From Saxidomus purpurata (lineage: Eukaryota; Mollusca; Bivalvia; Venerida; Veneridae), in the NCBI GenBank assembly GCA_022818135.1, contig JAFMSR010000019.1, forward strand, positions 5,482,685 through 5,546,684: a stretch of 64,000 nt of DNA, given 5' to 3'. The position numbers and the translations under genes are program-made. Shown here one piece after another: positions 36,701 to 48,700 of this stretch; position 1 is the stretch's first letter, and every line of letters begins with the position of its first letter. The notes under the pieces are model-generated. The model ran no database searches, was not told where the DNA came from, and worked only from the letters and a program-made list of their open reading frames with translations.

Positions 36701-39700
36701 TTCTCCCTTTAGAGGGCAGTTTTTAACAACTAGTTTTGGCATTGTTTTGTTTGTTTCAAATCATTTCCTGTTTCAAGAAACATTTTGAGTGAAAATATAA
36801 CAGAATTTTAATTTCAGTGTCCCGAGTGTAACATTTAATGGCATTTAAATACCTGGGATGAATTGTTGGTAATAATAATATTATAAATGAAGTTCATGCT
36901 CACTTACATCATGTAAAAATTAACATTAATAATACTAAAGAGATTTTATTCTTCATGTTACATACTAAATAAAAACTGCTTATTATATTCAAATATTAGT
37001 ATTTTTTCATGTTTTTAAATACTTTACTCACTCACAGGTACTTCATTCTACAGGTGTAAAGCATTAAAATGTTACAGTGCCATTTATATGAAGCAACCAA
37101 ACTATAGAAGATATTTATTTGATTATTTCTGTGCGTTTTACATGTGACAATCAAACATGTCAAAAAAGGTGTTACACTCGGGACATCAGTTATGATTGTG
37201 TAAGAAATTAACATGCTTCACTACTTGATCATGTCAGTTTCAGATATACTTATACTGACATACTTGTCTCAAAAAGTAAAATAAAATAAAGAATTAGGCA
37301 GAGAATATAAAAGTGGCATACATCAAAAGTCAAAATGTTACACTTGGGACATTCCTTGGTCACTGATCTTCTATATCAATCTGGTTTTATATTAATAGTC
37401 TCAAATACAATTGTGCAACATGGTTTACAAAGCAAAACATAACTTTATAAAGACACAAACTTTGAATCATATTTCAGATGCCACTGTACAATTACCAGCT
37501 GTTTAAATTCAAAAGTACTTTTTTTACTGAAAAAATATTCCAGTGAGTGTGTTATTTAAAAGCGAAACAAATCTTAATGAAACTGGACAACCATTAACAA
37601 ATAGTGTTATAAATCACTGGTGTTTTGCTAAACTTTTTAATAGGAAAAAGACTTATTATAGTAATATAAGATTTATTCGAAATCTATAACATATGAATAT
37701 AATGTTAAAGTTAAAATGTCACACAGAAAACGTTACACTCGGGATGTTTTTTGGCAAGGTTTTTTACTATTACTTTTTAACCAGTAATCAATAAAAACGA
37801 AACTTTGCAACACTAAGTAGAACACTAAAGCACAAATTCTGAATGCAGAAGTTTGTCTAAAAATCATATAATATTCAGTTTATCTGAAATAGAAGAAAAG
37901 TCTTCATTTTTTTTGAAACCACCCATAAGGAGTTTACAGTATAACTGTTTTTCTATACCATCTTAGCCTTTGGTATAAATGGAAACTAAAACATATTTCT
38001 GATTCAGTTCCCTTAGTTTAGTTAAGAAATTTAAACAAAAATTGAACCTCTGTGTTTTATTGTTGAATAAAATACTGTCAGGAGTTCAGATGTGTAGTAA
38101 TTAAATCACAGGTGTATAGCACAAGCATGACAAGAGATTTAGTTTTTCGTATCTGAATGACTGACTGTGTTTAAATAGTAATAAATTACAGTGTGTTGGG
38201 ACATCACATCAAAATGACATTCAAATTGATGATGTTATAGACTTACAACAACTGAATTTAAATACACAGGAAATACGTCGAGTAATGCCGCCATAAAAAG
38301 GCACAAAACAAGAGCTTCTATAACGTCGCATGAATGCACATTACATATAACACACAGACCAAACAACTCACCAGCTTCTTTAAGTCTGTCTCCTTTGTTA
38401 TTTGTCCTGCTGACTCGTTCACTTCCTGCTAGATCCACCAGTGACAACTGACTTATAAATATCTTGTCATTGTCCTAAAAATAGAAACAAGGAAAACCAA
38501 ATATATTCCTGATAATCTTTTGCCAGATTTTAAAATTTATAGCTAATTGGGAAATTCGCTAAAATAGCACAAATAAAATAATGGTGAATATTACCCAATA
38601 CGCAGTATATAAATTGATTACAATGGTATAGGCTTAGTACTTATGGGAAGATGTTGCATGCATAATGTGATAACCAAAACAGGTACAACTGCACACAAAT
38701 TGTGATACAGAGATTAAAACTAGCAAACCACTTTTTGGGGTAACAAGTGTAAAGCACAGCACACTTTCTTTATTAAGAGGTCAAATATGTAACCATGACC
38801 TGCGTACCAGACAAAACCAACACTATGCATCTTACCATTAAAACTTCCTGGCCACTGGGATCCAGCGGGGCTTGAACCAGCCGGATATTAAATATACTAT
38901 GGCTCCTACTAGACTCAGCGTTTAGCGCTGTGTGCGCGACCTTACGTCTTTTCTGACCTGAAACAATGAAACATTGATAACTTTATCAGTACATTTCCAC
39001 ATAGCTTTTCACTGAAATAATTTTAGGAAAAAGTTGTCAGGAAATTTATGAATGTATCTCTTAAAATTTCTTATACCTTGGGCCAAAAAAATAAAATCCA
39101 ATTTTAACCCAAATCAGCAGGTATTCCGTAGAAACAGAGAATCTTCTTGAGCCTGTCTACGTAGTCAAGTGGTACATCAAGTCGCTAATTTGTAATTGCT
39201 GTAACCGCTCACTGACTGGTCATACTGTATGTTGGAGTCCATCCATGTGTCTTTCAATTTATTTTATTCTTGATTGCGAAACAAGTTCTTACAACTTATA
39301 TTAATAGCCCTCGAGACTCATTCCAGATGGAATCAACCTAGTGAGAGAGAGAGGCAATGGTATGGATCGAACCTGGGACCCTTCAATAATGTGTCTTTTA
39401 TGCGAGCAAGTTGACAGTTTCTTATAGAGGATAATATGCTTGTACTTATCCTTCCCGTGAGCAACTACCTGCTTTTAAAAATGACTAAAAATGTTTGAAA
39501 CCAGCATTAAACCACAAGGAATAAACAGACCCTGCCCAACGACCCTGTAAGTGCTGTTTTCTCCCCCCCCCCCCCCCCCCCAAAAAAAAAAAAAAAAATT
39601 TTTTTTTTTTTTTTTTTTTTGGGGGGAAAAAAATTTTTAAAAAAAAAGAAAAAAAAAAAAAAAAAAAATATGGGGGGGGGGGGGGCTGTAAATTAGTCAT

Positions 39701-42700
39701 TACCTTTATATAAAACTTCAAATGCTTCCTCTGGACTCTTGATCTCCACCTCCGTGACACTCATCACGTACATGTTATCTGAACTATCTGTACGTAGAAA
39801 CTTTGACTGCGGTGCCCTGAAACAGATGTCCAAATCGTACCTTTAATTTAAGCCAATTCATTTCAAAGAACAGCAGAAAAATTCTAACCTAGTTTAGATG
39901 ATCTCCTGCTTTCATCTATCATGATGAGTTTTTCTGCTGTTCTTCATAAAACTGACAGGTTAAACTTTTAACTGTGAGAATTTAGTAAAAGAAAATCAAG
40001 CCAACAAAGGCGTTACATAAGCAGCAATCATTTATTCTCATGCCTGGCCTTTCTAAGGCCAAAGTCAATATCATTTGTCACTTTGTAGTAAAACCGGCCT
40101 TATCTTCCACCTGGTTTAAATGGAAAACTGCATTACCTGGCATAGTTCCTTTGTTCCAGTAACATTAAACATATACTGGAAAACTTGGTTTAACTTGCAA
40201 GCTAGTTTTTACAAGCACGGTGAAGTGGTCCCAAAAAGGTGTGTGCCGGAAACAACACTTATTGACTTACTTGTATCCCGTAATTGGGTCATACGGCAGT
40301 TCTTCCAGGAGATCGTACACGTAATTGTTATATATCTCTATGTAGGAAACGAACACGGCATACGTGTTATCCTCATCGACATCATTTACACGACTAGGGT
40401 CAATCAGACGTCCACAATCTCTTCCAAACTCGTAGTTGTCTCTGTTTAAAGTGAAGTTATCCAATACAGCATTTAACTTTAAAGTGATATCACCCTTCAA
40501 AGTGACCATCATTATTTAAAGAAAGGCATTAATTATAATAACTGATATATACTCCTCGAAAAATGAACGATGGCAAAGTTATAACAAAAGTACAGTTAAC
40601 TCCGTATATAACGACAATCCGGATATAAGGAAAAATTTTCTCAGCCCAAGTTTTCTTTCTTTCTTTATTTTATATGAAAATGTTCAATGAATATAACAAA
40701 CTCCAGATATAAGGAACAAATTTCAGCAGTCCCAAGGAGTTCTTATTAAACAGAGTTTAATGTACATGAATATATGTAACAGTTTTCAGGGCTTTCTTTC
40801 CTTCTATCATGGCTGTTTACAGGTGTCTTCCCCTCAGAAAATTTCTTTCAAATCATGCAGTTTTCCCCTAAAATTGACTTTACCTTTGAATTTTTTATTC
40901 CCCTTTGCCAAAATAACTAGCTATTTTCCCCCCCAATCAAGGGTGTTGGTCCCTCCCACTTTTGTAGGTTAAAAAAAGAAGCCACAATTTTAACCCTATT
41001 GAATATAGACTGTACTAAGAAATAAAATTATTCACTTTTATAAATAAAAAGGGATAAAGTATCAAGAGCTTAAATCCATACACCATGTAGAATTTAGCTC
41101 TAATGTTGCTCTTCACTTTAACGAACGTGGACACACAATTAAAGATTTTAGTTTAATGCCTATTGACAAGGTGTCTGGATAAATACCTGATTCTAGGTGT
41201 GCCGGGCGTTTTGGGGGTGAGGCCTGGCAAGATGTCTTTTCTCTGTCTATCTTTCATGGCATCGGCATCAGACTGTACCTCAAATCCATTCATCCTGTCA
41301 GGTTTGAACACCTTAAATACAAAAACGTCATGTTTGAACACAGGTTTGAACACCTTAAATACAAAATCATTCAAGTTTGAACACATCAAAGTAAAAAAAA
41401 GACGCTTGAAGTTGCAGCATGTCAAAGCGGCTTTCAACATGTCAAAGTAAAAAAAAATGTCAGGTTTGAAAACCTAAAAGTAAAAAAAAGCTTTCGAATT
41501 GTAAGGTTTGAACATCTAAAAGTAAAAAAAGTATCACGTTTGATCGCCATAAATGCACAAAAACTTGGGATTTTATCAATGGTAAAGGACCTAGACAAGA
41601 GTATGTATTGATTTAAACACAATTTATGCAAATTGGTAATTTTATACTTTCAGAAATTTCAACTTAAAAGATTTTGGGAAAATAGGTTGAGTTTTGAAGT
41701 TGGAATAGGTCCGGGTGCTGGTCCCGAAAATCACTGTAAAAAATTCAAAGTGATAAGAACATGGTAAACTGGTTACACCGTCAGAAATTCTTTCAATACT
41801 TCCAAGTGACTTACGCCTACAGTTACTGCTATATTTTCTCTACGAAGCGTTAATTTCAGGACCAATATTCTGAAAGCTGTACTACACACTTAATTAAAAA
41901 CATTCTGTCACAAATTTCCAAAAGTATTCTGCTATATTTTGAAGAAATGTGGTCTTGTTCAAATTAAATTTGAAATATTGCGACATTACTTTAAGCGCCA
42001 GAGGCTTCAACACCTCCAAAGATCCTCATTTTAAGTACAACACGACTGTATAGGCAAGATAGAAGCATGTTCAGACATTCTCAATCCACAGAACTTTATC
42101 AATTGAGGGGGAAGAAAATCAATACTAATCAGAAACTGGTCTTAATTCTGCCTTTGACACCAGTGTAGATCATGATCAGCCTGCACATTTGATCATGGCA
42201 CAAGTCACAACAGTTCTTTATTTAAACTAGTTAGCTCATTGTCCAGTCAGTAAAATTTCATTAACGCAACCTCCGTTCCAGACTTTTAAGTACCCCCCCG
42301 CAATTAATGGAACAGTCCAAATATGTTACATGGACAAGTCCATTTTAGAAATATACTGGGCAAAGGGTTTTAATTATACAGGCAAAAAATACAGCAAACA
42401 AAAACTGGGAACATCTCGTATCCTTTTTAATATACTGATATAGTGTCAATTTCACTTACGTATTTCTTGCTCTGATAATCACCAATGCTGTTGAAGATGA
42501 CGTCAAGGCAACGTGGAAGTATGCCCTGGTCCTGCGGTGTTCCAGTCATTGTGTACGTTTTTCCGGATGATGTGATACCGTAAGTAAATAGCAAACCTTT
42601 AAAACACAACAAGCAAATTTAATTAATCTGTAGACATCGCTCTAGTATTTTAAAAAGTTCAATACAAAGTCAAAGATAATCTATTGATCTATTCATGTCG

Positions 42701-45700
42701 ATCATGTGAATGATATTTTTCCGAGTACTCAAATATCAAATTTGGTACTCTTTTATTAAAAAACATTAATAAAAACAACATTTCGTATTCATTGCCAACG
42801 CTAGTTTCAACACCCTCTATCTACAAGCATATAAATTAGCTATAAATGCCAGTTATTTGCACACCTTTCACCTTCACTTTAATATTATTACCTCTTGGAC
42901 AAATCTCCTTTATTTTTTGTCAATTTTTCATTTTTTCTAAACTGTAAAACCTTGACCTTTGGACATGTTGGCTCTGTCTACTTCAACATCTTGCTTGATT
43001 TTATAATCATTTTTATTTACCATTTTTTCCATGAATAAGATCATCAATAAGTGGGTATGCCACATGATCAAATATAGCCTTCTGTGATGTGTACTCGTCA
43101 AATACATGCTGGAATTTGTACTGTATTTCTTTAAGTTGTCCAGTTCGGGCAAAAGCCAAGGATGTCTGAAATAGCCAATTAGCACAAGTTTATTTACATG
43201 GTAAAAGAGTGAAACACAAAAAATAATTGTTGGGTGCAGAGGTATCGCATTCGTCTCGGGGCCGGATGGTCCAGAGTTTGAGCCCAACCAGTGCCCAAAT
43301 AGTGGTAGCGTCCTTTGGCAAGACACAGATATGTTCACATACATTGTAGCCTATCTCTCTTTGACATTGATTTTATATGGAATGAGTCTTGAAATTGTAA
43401 GAACTTGTTTCCCAATGGAGAATAAATAGTAATGAATATGCTAGTACTAGTAGGGTTTGAATTAAACATGCTGTTGAAGCCTGAAACACTGGGAAGAGGC
43501 AGTTACACTAGCAAATCTTCCAACCTCTGTAATAAACTGCCAACTTCCACACATAGAGTCAGGCTGGTTAACAAGACTCAAACACATGACCCAGACAGTG
43601 TAACAACACATCTCTACAGTCAGTAAGACACTCTTAACTTTTAGAGAGCTGTTCAGATCTAGTTGTGGGTGTGTCAGATCTGTAGAGCCACTTGACGCAG
43701 TGGTAGCCCATTCACCTTCGGATCTGAGGGTCCTGCGTTTGATCCCAACCAGTGCACAAGTAGTGAAAGTGTCCTTATGGCAAGACTCAGATAATTCCAA
43801 ATTGCCTCTCTCTCTCTTGAGGTTGATCCATAAGGAGTGAGGCTCAAGAGCGATTAATAATATCATAAGCTGTAAGAACTTATTTCGCCATCAAGAGTAA
43901 CTTAATTAGTATTAATAAATATCCTTCAACAATAAGCAAGCCAAAAAAGCTCATTTCAAACTCAAACCTATAACAACAAGAGCTGTCAGTAGGACAGCGT
44001 GCTCGACTTTTTTAGTGCTTGCCAATAAAACAAAACTTTGACAGTTAAGGGCACACAAGACTTTAACTAGGAATTTCTAAGTACAAATCAAGAAATTTTT
44101 TCACAGAGTAATCTTCTTTTGCTTACAGATAGGTCTTACGATGGTACATAAGTACTCCAACTTTCAAAGTAATATCTCAAATGGTTAAGTTAACTAGTGG
44201 ACAAGAATGAAAATTTTAACTGAGTTTCTAAGTCAAAAAGGGCCATAATTCAAATAAAATCCTTGACAGAATTACCTTCTCCTGCCCATGTTTGGGAATC
44301 ATGATGGTAAACAAGTATTCCAACTTTCAAATTAATATCTCAAACAGTTCAGTCAAAAAGTGGACTGGTACGAAAAACTTAACCAAGATTCTAAGTCGAT
44401 AAAAGGCCTTTAATTTTTAAAACAAATCCCTGACAGAGTTACCTTCTCTTGCGTACAGATGGGGGTAATGATGTGAAATAGCATTAAAAGTTTCAAAGCA
44501 ATATCTCAAAGGGTTAAGGCATAAGTGGATTTTACTCATATTCAATGTATTTTCTAAGTCAAAAGGGCTAATTCTGTCAAAAACCTTGACAGAGTTATGT
44601 CCTCTTGTTTGTTGATGAAGGTCGTGATGGCAAACAAGTATGGTTAGTTTCAAAGCAATACCTCCAATGGTTTTGAAATAAAGTGAGGTGGTACGAAAAA
44701 CTTAACCAAGCTCAATACACTTTCTTAGTAAAAAAGGGCCATAATTCTGTCAAAAACCTTGACAGAGTTATGTACTCTTGTCTGTAGATGGGGTTATGAT
44801 GGTAAACAGTATGGTAAGTTTCAAAGCCATACCTCTAATACTTTTTGAAATAAAGTGGGGTGGTACGAAAACTTAACCAAGGTGTGACGCCAACGCCGAC
44901 GCCGAGGCGAGTAGGATAGCTCCCCTTTTCATAGAAAAGTCGAGCTAAAAATGCACTTTGTGTACTGCCAAATATGTCCCTTGACTGTCGAGGCGGTCCA
45001 CTACTATCTATGTATCTGTGATATCGAATACGGTCAATAGCTAACAAATAATGATTACATAACAAAAAAATATAACATACCTCTGAAGAGAGGAGTTTAA
45101 CCGTATTATTGCTGAGAACTGTCAAACACACGGCGTCTCCAGGATTATCTAATGGCCGCACGCGACAATACACCTGTAACCAAAAGGAAATCACAGTTTG
45201 GACATTGTCAGTGTGAAACATGTATGCCGACCCTGTTCTACTTGATATAATCTGCATACATAAAAAGGAAAAAGGGATATGTTACCCTACCGACCCTCCT
45301 TCCCCCCCCAATTTTTTAATACCCTGAAAAAATTCTATTTTCATGGAATTTTGTTTTGTCTGTGTTCAAAAATACATTTTTTGTATTGATTTCTTCCATA
45401 AATATTACATGTTAAAAAGACCTAGTAACAGCTGAAAACTGTTATGTACAAGTTCACTTAAAAAAAAATTCCCTACCTATCGACCCATCTTTTTTTCGGT
45501 GTAGATCCAGAACGGACCACTTCCAGAACGGCCCACTTTTTAAGTATCATTGTATTATAGCAAAAAAGATTTAAAAAATCATTTTTATGTTCAAACTGTT
45601 GTTGTTTGTCTAAAAACTCTTTGATCCACCGCGACTTGTGTCCCCCGATAAAAGTCATTTACTATTTTTTCTAATTTTTTAATTGAGTGTTGTGAATTGG

Positions 45701-48700
45701 CAGTTCAAACTGATTGTATTGATAACGACACATTTAATGATTTAATTCGGTAATATTTGTATTTCAAAGAAAAAGTTAATTTTTTCTGTTTTATTTCGTC
45801 TGATGTTACCGTCAAAGTTATCACACCTATCAAAACTAAAAAATCAAAAACTTTGAAAACATTAATCAATGACAAATCCCTTTAATTTTTTTTTTTAAAT
45901 TATCTTACTGTACATGCTGTATGCCAAATCTTAATGTACAAATTTTACATAATATTTATATATCTAAATTATTACTAAAAAAAGAGGGCAGTTCTGAACC
46001 GGTCCGTTCTGGTACTAAACCCTTTTTTTCAGCATGTTACAGGAAACAGACATTTCTTAGGCCTTATTTTATTATTTATGTTTGTAGAATATAATCTGCA
46101 AGATATAGGGCCATTAGGGGGTGCCCCTTTAAAGTTGAAGAAAGGAAGTTACCTCCACTGGTTCCACAGCCTCTGAAGTACTGCCAGCAGTCTTGCCCCT
46201 CTTTCTTGGGGTTTTGCCTCTCCTGCAATATTACAATTTAAAGTCATTTATTATTAAAGACCTTCAAAATTTTATATATTTTCATATCACATTATAACAT
46301 ACATAAATAATATTTATGTAATGTTATATGAAAATATATAAAATTTATTATTATTAAATGTGTCTACCAAATTTCTAAATCATAGCAATCAACTCTTTAA
46401 TTTCTCATAAATTTATAACTATTCACAATCTTGATAAATGTCAATTTTAGTTCTCTTTTAGTCTGATTAAGAAATGAATTAAACGTTCCTCAATTAGGAA
46501 TTTCAAAAAAAAATCTTTTTAAATTGCATGTAAAACTGGTTCCAAAGTCTGTTGTGAAATCACATCATATTATCAGGTCTATTATAAATATCGCCTGATT
46601 TGTGTATCATATATTCAAATCTTTGTGTCATACACCAATCAGTGTATCTGGTAATACACAAATCAGGATACTGATCAAATGTGCCATTTTTCATTGTATT
46701 GTTTTGTTAACTATTTCATTTCCTTATATTGGCAACATGTAAGGGGGATTCAACACAGATGAAATTACATTTTTGTAGCACAGACTATGTTCATAACCTA
46801 AATAATGTAACTTTAATATAAAAGACAAAAACCAGAGCTCTCGTTTGGCAAAATTTGGGGCCGAATATCGGCCTCATTTCCCCCTTAAAAACGTATGTTT
46901 TTTCCCCCCTTTTGCCCAAAAATTCCCCCTCGAAAAAAAAAATTATTTGAGAGCCGATACCGGGTACCGTAACCTGGCGTTTAGTACTACCGCGGTCCGT
47001 TTTGGACAGTTTATAGCGTCAGCGTAGTATTTCCGGTGCAAAATGTTGCACAATTCCCGGTCGTATCGGAAAAAATTGACAGTAAAAAGTGGATATGATA
47101 TTTGATAGTGTTTTTTCTTTACATTTTTGATATGACGAAAATTCCCCTTTCAAAGAAAATTATTTGAAAATCATGCAAAATTCCCCCCTGATATGGACCC
47201 TGGCCCCAGTCTCAAAACGCTAACGAGAGCCCTGAAAACGCAACACTACTACACAAAGTGGTTGAAAACACAACCAGTATCATGTTTACATTAATGTGTG
47301 TAATGCACACAGCGCACTTTTCTGCCTTACATGATAATCAGCGTAATTCTTTTTTGAATATCCCAATGCGTGTATGATACACAAATCGGGCTAATTGCTA
47401 TCAATGGCAATTGAAACAATGCGGTAATACCGTGCATTTTGCATTGAATATAAAATGAAACAAGAGCTGTCCATAAGACAGCACGCTCGACTATTGTGGG
47501 TGTTTGCTAATAAAACAAAACTTTTATCAGTGTAATAGCAAAACAAAATTCTGCTAACTATTAAGTATAAACTAGGAAAGTTGAATCATAAAAAAAGTCA
47601 AAATCTATAACTATAGATTTAATTTTGGTAAATTAATTGTTTGATACAAAATTTACCCTGAACACTATTGCAAGGTTTGATATAACTACCATAAGTGGTT
47701 ACTGTGATATGTGCATGATAGTACCTTTGCATGCAAAACTTTACCAAATTTTCAAAAGTCAAACAAGGGCCATAATTTGTACTAAATGTTTTCAAGAGTT
47801 ATCTGCCTTGATTGTATGACACCTCTTAAGACATTAAAAAGTTTCAAGTCAATATCATAAGTGGTTACTGAGATATGTGCATGATAGTACCTAGCAGGCA
47901 AAACTTTAACCAAATTTTCAAAAGTCAAACAAGGGCCATAATTTGTACTAAACTTTTTTCAAGAGTTATCTGCCTTGATTGTATGACACCCCTAAAGACA
48001 TGAACAAAGTTTCAAGTCAATATCATAAGTGGTTACTGAGATATGTGCATGATAGTACCTAGCAGGCAAAACTTTAACCAAATTTTCAAAGTCAAACAAG
48101 GGCCATAATTTGTACTAAATTTTTTCAAGAGTTATCTGCCTTGATTGTATGACACCCCTAAAGACATGACCAAAGTTTCAAGTCATATCATAAGTGGTTA
48201 CTGAGATATGTGCTGATAGTACCTAGCAGGCAAAACTTTAACCAAATTTTCAAAAGTCAAACAAGGGCCATAATTTGTACTAAATTTTTTCAAGAGTTAT
48301 CTGCCTTGATTGTAGACACCCTAAAGACAGACCAAAGTTTCAAGTCAATATCATAAGTGGTTACTGAGATATGTGCATGATAGTACTTAGCAGGCAAAAC
48401 TTAAAAAAATAACCAAAGAAAGCAACGCCCCCCCCCGACACACAAGTGACTGTAATAGCTCTCCATATTCTCCGAATAGTCGAGCTAAAAATACCACAAA
48501 ATATTAACATGAAAATAAGTAATGTGGGGTCTTTTTTATAAGACAAAAATTGTTTTACTAGTCTGGAAAACCAGACACTACAAAATGTTGCAGGAAACAT
48601 CAGGCTCAGAAAGCATCGCCAACCAGATGTCATTTAATCAACATCTGGTTTCCGGCATTCATTACGCTCGGTATACTTTCTGACAGTAATCCGGGGAACA

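Larger units (their letters stand above)
34910..38371 (-). other. KIF23 intron 10, hosting nested elements
   Basis: It contains a short foldback element (about 34965-35137 plus 37929-37945) into which the 2787-bp element 35138-37924 is inserted, with a SINE inside the latter. Confidence 0.7.

Noticed and set aside
43229..43912. tRNA genes
   Set aside because: A and B boxes are present, but no full cloverleaf can be drawn; shared bodies and tails show these are SINEs.
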